The notes beneath the pieces were generated by a model. It was not told the DNA's origin. It was given only the letters and a program-made list of their open reading frames with translations, and did not search any database. The position numbers and the translations under genes are program-made. A stretch of DNA of 64,000 nt from Eubacteriales bacterium (GTDB lineage: Bacteria > Bacillota_A > Clostridia > Christensenellales > Aristaeellaceae), in NCBI GenBank assembly GCA_029974035.1, contig JARKQG010000042.1, positions 62,001 through 126,000 of the forward strand. Reading direction: 5' to 3'. Below, piece by piece: positions 25,701 through 37,700 of the stretch. Each line of letters starts with the position of its first letter. Position 1 is the stretch's first letter.

Positions 25701-28700
25701 ATCACCAACAACGTGCTGGCCCAGGTGCTGGAGCACGCGTCCGTCACCACCACCGGGCACGACACCGTCAAGACCGGCGTGGTCGACGGCGCGGGCGTGG
25801 AGGAAATGGTCAATTTCCTGCTCAGCGCCTATCAGCGAGGGCAGACGAAGGCTTCCGCCTCCGGCTTTGCGGTGGCGGGGGACAAGGCCGCCGTGGGCGC
25901 CGCGATCGCGGTGAACATCGCCATGTCCGACGTGCGCGCCACCTTTGCGGGCGTCGGCCTCGTTGCCGGCAGCGCGAAGATCACGGCGCTGACCTCCAAC
26001 GAGGACGAGGCGAACGCACTGGCCACCGTGGTGGGCGCGAGTCTGGATCGCTACTTTGACCGGCTGCGCACGGCGCTCAGGCTGGGCAGCGTCGGTTCCG
26101 GCGGCGGCAGCGGCAAGATGAACGCTACCATCGTCAACAAGATCAACGGCTTCCTGCCCAAGGCGAAGGAACTGACGGCCAACGTGCCCTTCTCGGCCAA
26201 GCTGTTTGACCTTCTGGGCGTCAAGACGCCCGCGGCGCCGTCTTCTTCCACCGCGAGCGGCGCCGCCACGGGCAACGCCGGCGGGAACGCCAACAGCCAG
26301 TCGCTGGACGACAGCGCCAAGAAGGAGCAGAGCATCAACCTGGCGGCGGCGCTGGGCGTCAACGTCACCAACCACTGCGCCACCGCGGAGATGACCGGCA
26401 GCCTGACGGCGAAGAACGCCGAGATCAGCGCCGCGGACAGGAGCAACTTCCGCACCACCGGCAGCGGTGCCACCGTCACGCTGCCCTCCCAGCAAAACGC
26501 CAACAACATCGCGCTGGGCATTGCGGTGACCGTCAACAGGAACAAGGCCCATTCGACCGTCGGCGGCAGCCTCACCGCCACCGGCAGCGGTTCAAATAAC
26601 GGCGCCGTCCGCGTGACCAGCGCCGCCACCCAGAACATGGACGGCGCCTACCGCGGCCTTCTGGGCGCACAGGCCGTGGCCTGCGCCATCGCGGGCAGCG
26701 GCGGCAAGGTGGGCCTGGCCGGCGCGGTGGCCGTGATGGTGGCCGGCGCCGAGTCCATCGCGCGGATTGCGGAGGGTGCGCTGGTTCGCGGCGGCGCGAT
26801 CAGCATTCTGGCCACCGACCAGTCCAAGCTGGCGGTGCGCGCCGGCAGCGTGAGCGCCACGGGCGCCTCCGCGGGCGTGGGCGCCTCCTTTGCCCTCATC
26901 TATGCGGAAAGCCTCACCCGCGCCACGATCGGCAAAAACGCTCAGGTGTACGGCGGCAGCCTGAAGCTGAGCGCGGAAAAGCTGCGGGTGGATTCCACCG
27001 ATTATCAGTTCCCGCTGGGCATCTCCACGCTGTTCACCGTGGACGCTTCGGCAGACCGTTCCGGCATCGTCAACCTCAAGACCTCCGGCGGCTACGCGCT
27101 GGAGCTCAACCTGGGCATGGACGATGTCATGAAGACGCTGGACATGCTGAACTTCCTGGCTTCGGTCAACTACTACGTGGAGGCCATTGCCGGGTCTGTG
27201 GTCGGCAGCTCCGACGCCAAGCTCGCGCTCGCGGGCTCGGTGGCGATGCTGTTTACAAACAACGAAACCGCGGCCGAGGTGGGCGACGGCGCGGTCATCG
27301 TGCTGACGGACGGCAGCCTTGACGTGGATGCCTCCAGCGACACCGTCGCGCGGTTGATTGGCGGCGCGGTGGCGGCCACCACCGGCAAGTCCGGCGTAGG
27401 CGTCAACATCGCGGCGCTGGCGGACGAGGACATGGTGCGCGCTTCCATCGGCGCGGGCGCGAAACTTGGCGCCAGCGGCGACGTGACCGTGGACGCCGCG
27501 GCCGCTTCCGACACCTGGGCCGTCACGGTGGCGGCGGGCGTATCCACCGGCTCGGGGCCGTCCATCGGCGGCAGCATCAACATGATCGTATCCGGCAACA
27601 CCGTGTGGGCCGGCGCACTGGGCGCGGACGGCGACACCGCGGGCGGCGAAGAAATCACGGCTGGCGGCGATGTCCGCATTTCCGCCGACAATGTGGCGAA
27701 GATGACGCTGATCTCGGCCTCTTTGGGCGCGGGCAGCGGCGTGGCTGCCGGCGGCACGGCCGCGGTGATCGTGACGAACAACGATACGCGGGCCGCGTTG
27801 GGCGCGGGCGCGAAGCTGACCGCAGGCAGGAGCGCCGCGATCTCCGCCCGGAGCGCGGAGACCATGCTGAACATTCTGGCCTCCCTCTCCGGCAGCACCG
27901 GCAAGGTGGCGGCGGCAGGCACGCTGGGCGTCATGGTATCCCAGTCGCTGACACAGGCCTCCGTTGGGGCGCAGGCGCAGGTGACCGCGGCGGACGGTGG
28001 CGTGCAGGTGACCGCCGACGGCGCCGTGACCCAGGTGGTGGTGATGGCGGCGGCCTCCGGTAGCACCGGCGGCGCGGCGGTGGGCGGCACGGTCAACGTG
28101 GGCGTGTTTGACCACCAGGTGAATGCGCTGGTGGGCCAGGGCGCGAAGCTGCAGGCGCAGAAGCTGGCGCAGGGCAACAACGTGATCGTCCGCGCCTCGG
28201 CCGACAATTCCACGATTCTCATCACCTTTGCGGGCGCGGCCAGTTCCTCCAGCGCCGCCATCGCCGGCGCGATTCCGGTGGTGGTGGTCTCCGACAAGGT
28301 GCAGGTGGACGTCGGCAGCTACGTGATCATCGAGGCGGGGGATTCCATCGCGATCATCTCCCGCGCCGAGAGCGGGCTTTACAACATCGCCGGCTCCGTG
28401 GCCGTTTCGGCGGGCCAGGCGGGCGCGGGCGCGACCATTGCGACGCTGGTGATCGGCAACAGCGTGAATACCAGGATCGGCAACCGCGCGAAGATGATCG
28501 CCCACGCGGTGATGGAGGATGCGGCGCTCCCGGCGGGCGTGCAGCTGCCCAACCGCGACGCGCGCAGAAGGGGCGTTCTGGTCAGCGCCACCGCGAATTC
28601 CACCCTGGCGATGATCTCCGGCAGCGGCGCGGCCTCGACGGGCAACGCGGCGGTGGCCGGCGTCGTGCATACCCTCGTGCTCAAAAACAGCGTTAAGGCG

Positions 28701-31700
28701 GTGGTGGGCGACCACGTGGTCATGGTGGCCGGGCGCGAATCCAGTACGCCGGGCTCAACCAAGACGGGAGACGGGGAGGTGATCGTCGAATCCGACGACG
28801 ACTCACACATATACAACATCGCCGGCGCGGTTTCGGCGTCGTCCGGAGCCGGCGTAGGCGCGTCCGTCGTCGTAATGGTCTACGACAAGCGGATGGAAGC
28901 CTCCGTTGGCGACGGCGGGACGATCATCGCCACCGGCGACGTGACCGTCCAGTCGACCTCCAAGGATACCGTGATCCTGCTGGCCCTCAGCTTTGCGGGG
29001 GGCGGCAACGCGGGCGTTGCGGTGGGTGCCAGCGCGCTGGTGTTTGAAAACGATCTCTTTGCCGCGCTGGGCGGGTCGGTGTTCTCTGACGGCGATGTGC
29101 TGGTTAACGCCGACAGCGAAACCACCATGGTCAATACCGCCGCGGCGGTTGCGGTGAGCGGCACGGCGGCAGTCACGCCCGTGGCGATCGTCACCTATTT
29201 TGAAGGCGCGACCAACGCCCTCTTCCGCGTCGGGGCGGACATTCTGGCCGCTGGCGGCGTTTCGCTGCGCGCCAAATCCAAGGAATTCATCACGTCCGAC
29301 GCCGCGGGCGTCAGCGCCTCCGGCACAGCCAGCGTATCCGGCACGGTGGATGTGGTGCTCTCCAAGCAAAAGACCACCGCCGTCACCGGGAGCGGTGTGG
29401 TGATTGACGCGGCCGCGCTGAATGTGAACGCGGCGGACGACTACCAGTTGGTGGGCGTCGTGGCGACCATCGCGGGCAGCGGCACCGCCGGCGTGGCCAT
29501 CACCGCGCTGGTCAGCGTGCTGCACAACACCGTGAGCGCCATTCTCGGCGGCAACAACCGCATTACGACCCGGAGCGGTGATGTATCCGTGAACGCCAGC
29601 GCCAAGCGCGACATCGGCGCCTATGCCGGCACCGTCGCGGCGGGCCAGGTGGGCGTCGGCGGCACGCTGATGGTCGTGGTCGCGGGCGGCAGGATGAAGC
29701 AGGACGCCGCGGATCAGCTGAGCGCCAGCTTCAAGCCCGGCGAGTTCATGGACGGCGCATTCTCATCCTCCCACGGTGCCGCTTCCGGGTATGAGAAGGA
29801 CGATGTCGGCGCGATGCTCGAGGGCGACGGCGACCAGCAGTCCAAAACCAATGTGGGCAGCGGCGGCTCCTTTGACGGCACCGGCGGCTACAAGGACGAT
29901 TCGGTTTCCGGCGATGTGAGCGTTGCACCCGGCAAGAATGCCGACAACAGCAAGGCCCAGGCCCCGGGCGCGGACACCAGCTTTGGCAGCAACGGCGATA
30001 TCGACAGCGCCGCCGCCATCGGCTCCGCGAAGCCCACCTACGCTTCGCAGGACGCCACCAGCGCCATCATCGGCGCGGGCACGGTGGTCAATTCCGCCCG
30101 CGACATCCTGGTGACATCCGGCGACGATCTTGTGGCGGACCTGATTGCCGGCACCATCACCGGCGGCGTCTATGCCGCCGTGGGCGCGGGTGTCGCGGTG
30201 GCCGTGCTGTTCTCCAACGTCGAGGCGAAGGTGGAAGACGGCGCCACTCTCCACGCTGGGCGCGACATCAAAATTCTGGCGACCGCCGGGTCAACCACGG
30301 TGGAGGATACCGACACCCAGCGCACCGGCGCGCTGAAGGACAGCTTCTCCGCGGGCAGCAACAACCCGATGGATCTGACCAGGCGGACCATCCGCACCAT
30401 TTCGATCACCGGTGGCGGCGCCCTGGTGGGCGTGTCGGTGTCGCTGGCATCGGTCAACGTGTTCTCCACGGTCATCGCCACCCTGAAAGGCGATGTTACG
30501 AAGTCCGCTTCCCTCACCGTGATGGCTTCCTGCGACTACCCCAACGTGCTGGCCGCGACGCTGACCGCGTCCGCGGGCGGCGCGGCGGTGGGCGCTTCGG
30601 TGGCGGCGGCGGTGTTTGGCGCGACGGTGGAATCCTCCGTCGCCGGCGACGCGAAGATCTCCGGCACGCAGGCGGTGAACGTGGCCTCCAGGCTCAATAC
30701 CGGCGCGATTTCGGGCGCGGGCGCCTTCGCGGCGGGCGGCGTAGCCGGAAACGGCGCCGTCGCGCTGGTGGTCAACATCTCCCGGGTCGATACCTTCATC
30801 GGCCGGGGCGCAATGGTGAGCCGCAGCGATGCCCTTGCCCTCTCCGTCAATGCGGATGTGGACACCGCGGCCCGCGCCTATGTGCTCAGCGTCGCGGTAT
30901 CCGGCAGCGTGTCCATCGGGCTCTCCGCCGCTGTTACCGTCATCAAACCCGAAGTGCTCACCTATATTGGGACCACGCCCGCCGGCCACACCGCCCATTC
31001 GGGCGCGGGCGCCGCCGGCGGCAGCGTGAACGCCTGGCGGGTCGAAGTCAAAAATGACGTCACCAGCCTGGCTCAATCGCTGATCGCGGCCTTCTCTGCG
31101 GGGGGCGTGGCGGTGAACGGCAACGTGCTTCTGACATTCAACTTTACCGATGCCGTGGCCGCCCTCAGCGGCGCGACGGTGACCGCCAATGCCGTCAGCA
31201 TCAATGCCTACATGGATTCCACCGCCCGTTCGGTGGTGCTGGCCGGCACGGCCGGATCCGCGGCCATCGGCGTGACGGTGAGCTACGTCCATCTGCGCTC
31301 CAGCAACATCGCCAGGATTGACGGCGGCATGCTGGAAGCGGACGCCATTGGCCTGTATGCCGGGAAGCTGGGCAGGGCAAATACGGCCACAGCCGAGGCC
31401 ACCGCCGTGGCGGGCAGCATCGGCGCTGTCGCCGTGGGGCTCAATACCGCCATCGCGGACAATCACGCGCAGAACATTGCGGAGATTCTGAACGGGAACA
31501 TTGCGGCCGACACCATACTGGAGGTGTACGCCGTCGGCACCGCCACCGCCACGGCCCGGGTGCTTGGCTTCTCGGCGGGCGTCGTCAATGTGGCGGGTAC
31601 GTATGTGCTGGCGCTGCTTCGAAGCGAGCAGCAGGCGCGCATCCTGGGCGGCAGCGTTACCGCAGGTGAACTGTTCGTCAAATCCTACCTGAACAACGCC

Positions 31701-34700
31701 GCCGGCGACAGCACGCTGGCCCAGATCGTGACCGGCAGCGGCGGGCTGCTCAGCGCGACGGTCAACATGGCGCTGGCCTATGGCCGCGCGTCCTCCGTGG
31801 CGGTGGTCGCCCCGGCATTCATGACCATCGGCGGCAGCGCGGCCATCGGCAGCTACGGCTACCAGCAGGTGCGGACGGAGATCCTCAACCTGTTGGACGC
31901 TTCCGCTTACGGCACCGCGGTGATGGTGGGCTTTGCCTACGCTCAGGGCGAATTCAACGCGCGCCTTGCCGTGACGGACGGCCCGGCCGCCGTTGACATC
32001 AACGCGGCCAGCATCACCGTGGAGAGCATCTACACCGCCGCCGCCGTCGGCCGCGTGACGCCTTCCGCGGGCGGCGTGAGCCTTTCTGTGGCGAGCGCCA
32101 AGGCCAATGCCGCCGTGGCGCTGGTGAGCGTGAGCGCCACCGCGGCCATTGACGGAACCGGCGCGCTGAGCGCGGGCCAGGTGGCGGTTCTGGCCCAGGG
32201 TGTCGCCAGTTCCCTGGCGGAAGTGCTGACGCCGAAGTATCAAGTCGGCGTGGCGACCGTCGCCGTCAACGCGATCCTCTCCAAGCTCTCCGCGCGCCAG
32301 AAGGCCTACATCCTGGGCGTTAGCATCATCAATGCCTCCAGCGTCACCGTGCGCTCCGAGCTCAACAGGGGCAAGACCACCGGCGCTTCCGCCAAGCTTC
32401 ACGCCACCGGCGCGGGCGTCAGCGTGGGCCTTCTGGACGTGCGCGCCAACATCGCGGTGGCACTTTCGGATTCCGAGAGCATTGCCTTCGTGGTGGGCGT
32501 TCCGATCAGCGGCGGCGCGCTGCTCATCCAGTCCGATGCGTCTTCCATTGCCGAGGCAAAGATTGATACGGCTTCCTTCGGCGCGGCGGCTGTCAGCCTT
32601 GGGCTCAACGCGCTGTACGCCTACGCAAACGGGGACTTCCGCGCCTACGCGGTGACGGCGGGCGCGGCGATGAACCCGGCGTCGCTGGCCGTTCAGGTGA
32701 ACCATACGGCCACGTCCGAAGCCGATACCACCCAGTCACCCGTGAGCGCGGCCTTCTCCGCAGTCAGCGCCAAGACCAACCTGGCCGTGGCGGTGACGGG
32801 CCTCGTCGCCGAGGCCGCCATTCTGGGCGACGCCCTCCGCCTGGTGGCGGACGGCATCCTGGATCAGGCGACCCTCTCCGCCTATGGGCTGAATGGGGTG
32901 GGCGGATCGGTCAGCGCCGCCACGGTGGACGTTCTGGTTGCGGGCATCGCGGCGGCCACCACGACGGTGGCGCAGGCGGCGATGGAACTGAATTACGCCA
33001 GCGTGGGCGTCAACGTGCTGATTTCCAGGCTGACGGCCGTTCAGAACGCCGTCATTTCCGGCGCGACGATCTCCGGCGGCGCGGTCACCGTTCGCTCCAC
33101 CTTGAACGCCGGCGGCACCGGCAGCGCGCGGGCCATGCTTTCCGGCAGCAAAGTCAACATCAGCCTGTACGATGGCAAGGCCAACACGGTGTACGCGCTG
33201 GCGGACGCGGCCAGCATCGCCTGCATTGACCAGAGCGCCATTGATCTGACCGGCGCGCTCCAGGTACTCTCCGAAGGCAGCAGCCTTGCGGGTGCGGGCG
33301 TGGTCCAAGGTTCGGGCCTCGGCCTTGTGGCGGTGGGTTTGACCATCGTGGAGGCCGACGCCAGCGGCGACTTCCGGGCCGATATTCAGACGGCCGCGGA
33401 CAAACCGGTCAAGGCGGCGTCCATCCGGGTCGGCGCGAATTACACTGCCCTGGCACAGGCCGCGACCACCCAGGCGGCGGGCGGCGTATCCGGCAGTCTG
33501 GTATCCGGCGATACCAACATGGCCACGGCAAAGGTCACGAACCGGGCCAGAGCGGCGGTCACCGGGGGTGGCGGCGTTTGGGTTACGGGTGATATGATCG
33601 TCAGCGCCATCGGAACCGCCGTCGCGCTGGCCGTGGTGGAAGAACCCACCGCTTCGCTGAGCGGAATCTCGGTGGTGGCGAATGTGCTGAGCGCGGTCCT
33701 CGCTTCCGAGCAGAAGGCGTATATTGCCGGCGGGCAGATCAAGGCCGGCAGGGTGAATGTGGTTTCCGAATACAACAAGGGAGCCCCGTCCAGCGCCAGC
33801 GGCGGCGCCACCGCGGCGCTGCGCGGCACGGGTTCCGGCGTGTCCCTCCATTTTGTCAATGTCGGCGTCAACACCGCCGCCGCCGCCGTGCGCGCCGTCA
33901 GCGCCGCCTACATTTCCGGCGCGGACATCCTTGCCGGCACGGGCGCCGTGACCATCACATCCGACGCCACCAGCCTGGCTTCGGCGCTCGTGGAGCAGAG
34001 CAGCTCGGCGGGCTACGCGGCCTTTGGCGTCACCACAGTGAACGCCGCCGCGGACGGTACCTTCCTGGCCTACCTTGCGGCAAACGGCGCCAGCGTGAAC
34101 GCCGCGTCGCTCACCATTGCAAATCATTACAGGGCCAGGGCGGACGCCGCGACGGCCCAGTCCTCCGGGAGCGTCGAGCATTCGGTGCTCTCCGGAAGGA
34201 CAAACGCCGCCACGGCGAAGGTGGGGACCTGGGCCGAGGCCCAGGTGTACGGCGCGGAGCAGTCCGGCGTGATTGACGGCAGCCTCACCATCGCCGGCGC
34301 GCTGACCGTGACAGTCACCGGCATCGCGGCGGCGCGGGCCGAGGTCGCGCAGCCGACGGTTTCGCTGGCCGGCATTTCAATCACCGCCAACATCCTCGAC
34401 GCATCGCTGAAGTCCTACCAGCGCGCGCGCATCTCCGGCGTGGGGCTCAGGGCGGGCAGCGTGGCGGTTGCTTCCAATTGCAACCAGGGCGCCGAAAACA
34501 GCGCCGATGGCGGCGCCACCGCGGTGCTGCGCGGCACCGGCATCGGCGGAGCGGGCGCGTTCAAGCTTACGCTGGTGGGCGCGGAGGTCAATACCGCCAT
34601 TGCCCTGGCCGATGCGACCAGCATCGCCGCCCTGGAGTACGCCAGCGTGCTCGCGGGCACCGGCGCCCTGTCGATCCGCTCCAACGGCACCAGCCTGGCC

Positions 34701-37700
34701 TGGGCGGGCGTGGAGCAGGCCTCCGGGGTGGGCCTCGCCACCTTTGGCGTCACCATCGTAAAGGCCGACGCCAACGGCAGCTACGCCGCCTGCCTGGATG
34801 CCTCCGGCGCCGATGTGAACGCCGCCTCGCTGACCATTGAAAACAGTTACACCGCGAAGGCCAACGCGGAAACGACCCAGTCCACGGGCGGCGGCGTAAA
34901 CGCTTCGGCCGTTTCCGGGAAGACGAACGTGGCGAGCGCGTCGGTGGGCATCCTCGCCGTCGCGGAACTGCGGGGCGTGCCGGGCGCGTCGGCCCACGCG
35001 GTTTCCATCGTCGGCGCGGTCAACGTGAAGGCGGCCGGCGTCGCGCAGGCGGTGGCGCTGGTGCAGGCGCCGTTCATAGCCCTCGGCGGCATCAGCGTCG
35101 CGGCCAACGTGGTCGGCGCCAGCCTGGCGGGAACCCAGCGGGCGCGCATCCTCGATGTCCGACTCTCGGCGGGCTCCGTGACGGTGCTGTCCGAATTCAA
35201 TAAGGGCAGGACGGACGGCGCGACGGCGACGCTTACGGGCCCCGGCGCCAGCGTGACGCTGGTGGAAGTCAACATCAACTCGGCGACGGCCACGGCCGGC
35301 AATTCGGTGGCCGCGGGCGTTAAGGGCGCGGACATCAACTGCGGCGCGCTGACTGTCATGGTGGACGCCACTTCCAATGCCGTCGCCAGCACGATGAGCG
35401 GCTCGTCCGTGGGCTTTGCGGGCCTCGGCGTGACGGTGATTACCGCGCTGGCCAACGGAGTTTTCGATGCCTTTATCGAGGACTCCGCCGTGGGCGCGGG
35501 CGCCGGCGCGGTGAATGTCCAGGTGGCGCACACCTCCCGGGCGGATGCGAAGGCCGCGCAGCCCAGCGGCGGTACGATCAGCCTTTCGGGCATCAGCATC
35601 GAGGGCAACAAGGCGACGGCCACGGTCGGCACAAAGGCCGACGCGCGCGTCACCGGCGGTTCCATCACCACCACCGGCGCGCTCACCGTCCAGATTATCG
35701 GCACCGCCACGGCGCATGCGCAGATCCAGGGCGAGAGGCTTTCCATTTCGGTCGGCAGCATCGCCGTCAACCTGGTGCGGGCCGACGTCGCGGCGCGGCT
35801 CGGCGCCAGGATTGACCAGGCTACGATCAAGGCGGGCACAGTTTCGGTGACGGTGAGCCTGAACAAGAAGGACAAGACCACGGGCGCCGTGGCGAGGGTT
35901 GGCAGCGCAGGCTCCGGAGGGGGCAGCCTCTCGCTGTTTGGCGGAAGCGCCAGCAGGGGCGACGCGCTGATTACCGCCATCGTCGCCGCGGCGGTGGCCG
36001 GCACGGCCATGGACGCCGCACAGCTCAACGTCTACGCCGACGTCAACGCCTACGCCAATGCGGATATCCTTTCGCCGAGCGGGTCGCTCAGCCTGTACAA
36101 CGCCTCCGTGGTGGAGACCGCGGCCGACGCGGCCGGCAGCTACAGCGCCACCGTGGATACCACGGGGCAGGGGGGCGGTCAGGCGCTCAGCGTCGGCGGC
36201 CTCGACATCAAGGTCACCTACTACGCCACGAGCACCGCGGCCACGGGCCCCGCGGGCGGGGTGAGCGCGAGTGTCGTCAATTCGAGCATGAACAAGGCGA
36301 CCGCGCAGACGAGGCTGAGCGCCGCGGCGGGGCTTTTGGGCAGCGGCCGCCTGGAGGTGTCCGGCAACGCCAATGTCCAGGTGATCGGCCGCGCGAAGGC
36401 CGTCACGGAGGGCAGAACCTACAATCTGGGCATTTCCGGCGTCAAGATCGCCGTCAACTGGACGAGCGCCACCCTCAACGTTACCCAGAGCGCCAATGTA
36501 AAGAACACCGGCACCATGACCATTGGCGGCACGCTGAAGATCAATTCGCAATTTGTCAGGGACGAAGGCTACGGCGGCGCGACGGCCACCACCGGCGGCG
36601 CGGGCGGCGGCAGCGTGTCGATCCTGGGCGCCACCACCAACGTGGCCAGGGCCATCGTCGCCGTGGAGATCTACGCCGGCATCACCAACGATGCGCTTGC
36701 CGTGCCCGGCCTCATCACGGCGGGTGCGGTGGACATCGACGCCTCGGCCAGTACCCTGTCCACAGCGGCGGCAAAGACGGGCTACGGGGTTTCGGTGGTT
36801 ACGATCGGCAATCTGGACGCCGTCGCCATCAGCTACTCGACGGTGAAGGCATACATCCAGAACGCCCTCGTCGAAACCGCGAACAGCACATCTGTAAACG
36901 CCACGTCCCTCGCCCGCGCCAACGCCTCGAGTGAAGCGCCAGGCGGCATCGGCATTGCAAGCGGCACCAGCGCCAAGGCCAGGGCGTTTGTCGGCATGCC
37001 CGCCCCGGGCAACCTGTCGGATGACGACAGGTCGGGGCTGGACGGCCTGCTCGGGCAGAAGCCGCAGACCGTCAGCGCCTACGCGAGCGCGGCCTCCGTC
37101 ACCGCGGGCGGGGATATCACGATCAGGGCCTACAACGAGGGGTATGCGGTATCCAACGTGACGAAGGGCACGACGGTCTCCGGCGGGTCCATTTCCAGAT
37201 CCTCGATCCCGACGTTCTCGGAATACTACACCCATGCGCAGGTGCTTGGCGGCAGCGCGCTGGTCGCGGCGGGCAGCATCTCCATCACCGCCGAAGACCT
37301 TACCCAGGCGGACTCCGTGGCGAAAGGCCAGTCCATCGGCCTCATCGTAAACAGCGAAACCATGTGCGGCCGGAACTTCCAGGACGTCGTCACCCAGGTG
37401 GACATCGGCGCGTCCCTGCTCAAGGCGCGCGAGGCGCTGAACGTGCTGGCAACCTCCCGCGCGGTCATGGACGCGCAAACCGTCGCGGACGGCGGCGGCG
37501 CCTTTGACGGCAGCAGCCTGTATGTGCACAACACCCTCTACCGCAACACCCGGGTCAGCATTCTGGACGGCGCCCATCTCGAGGCGGATTACGGAAACCT
37601 CGTCATCCAGGCGACTTCCGGCACCCGGGACTCCATCACCACGCGAGCCACCCTTTCCTCCGGCGGCGTGGTTGCGCTGGCCAAGATCCGCGGCTACACG

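Noticed and set aside
22932..26552. A 1,206-residue open frame on the - strand inside the giant gene, and many similar long antisense frames (for example 34377-38498 and 38997-42062)
   Set aside because: They mirror a GC-rich coding strand, are full of His/Arg/Gly/Val composition typical of shadow frames, show no family motifs, and lack ribosome-binding sites.
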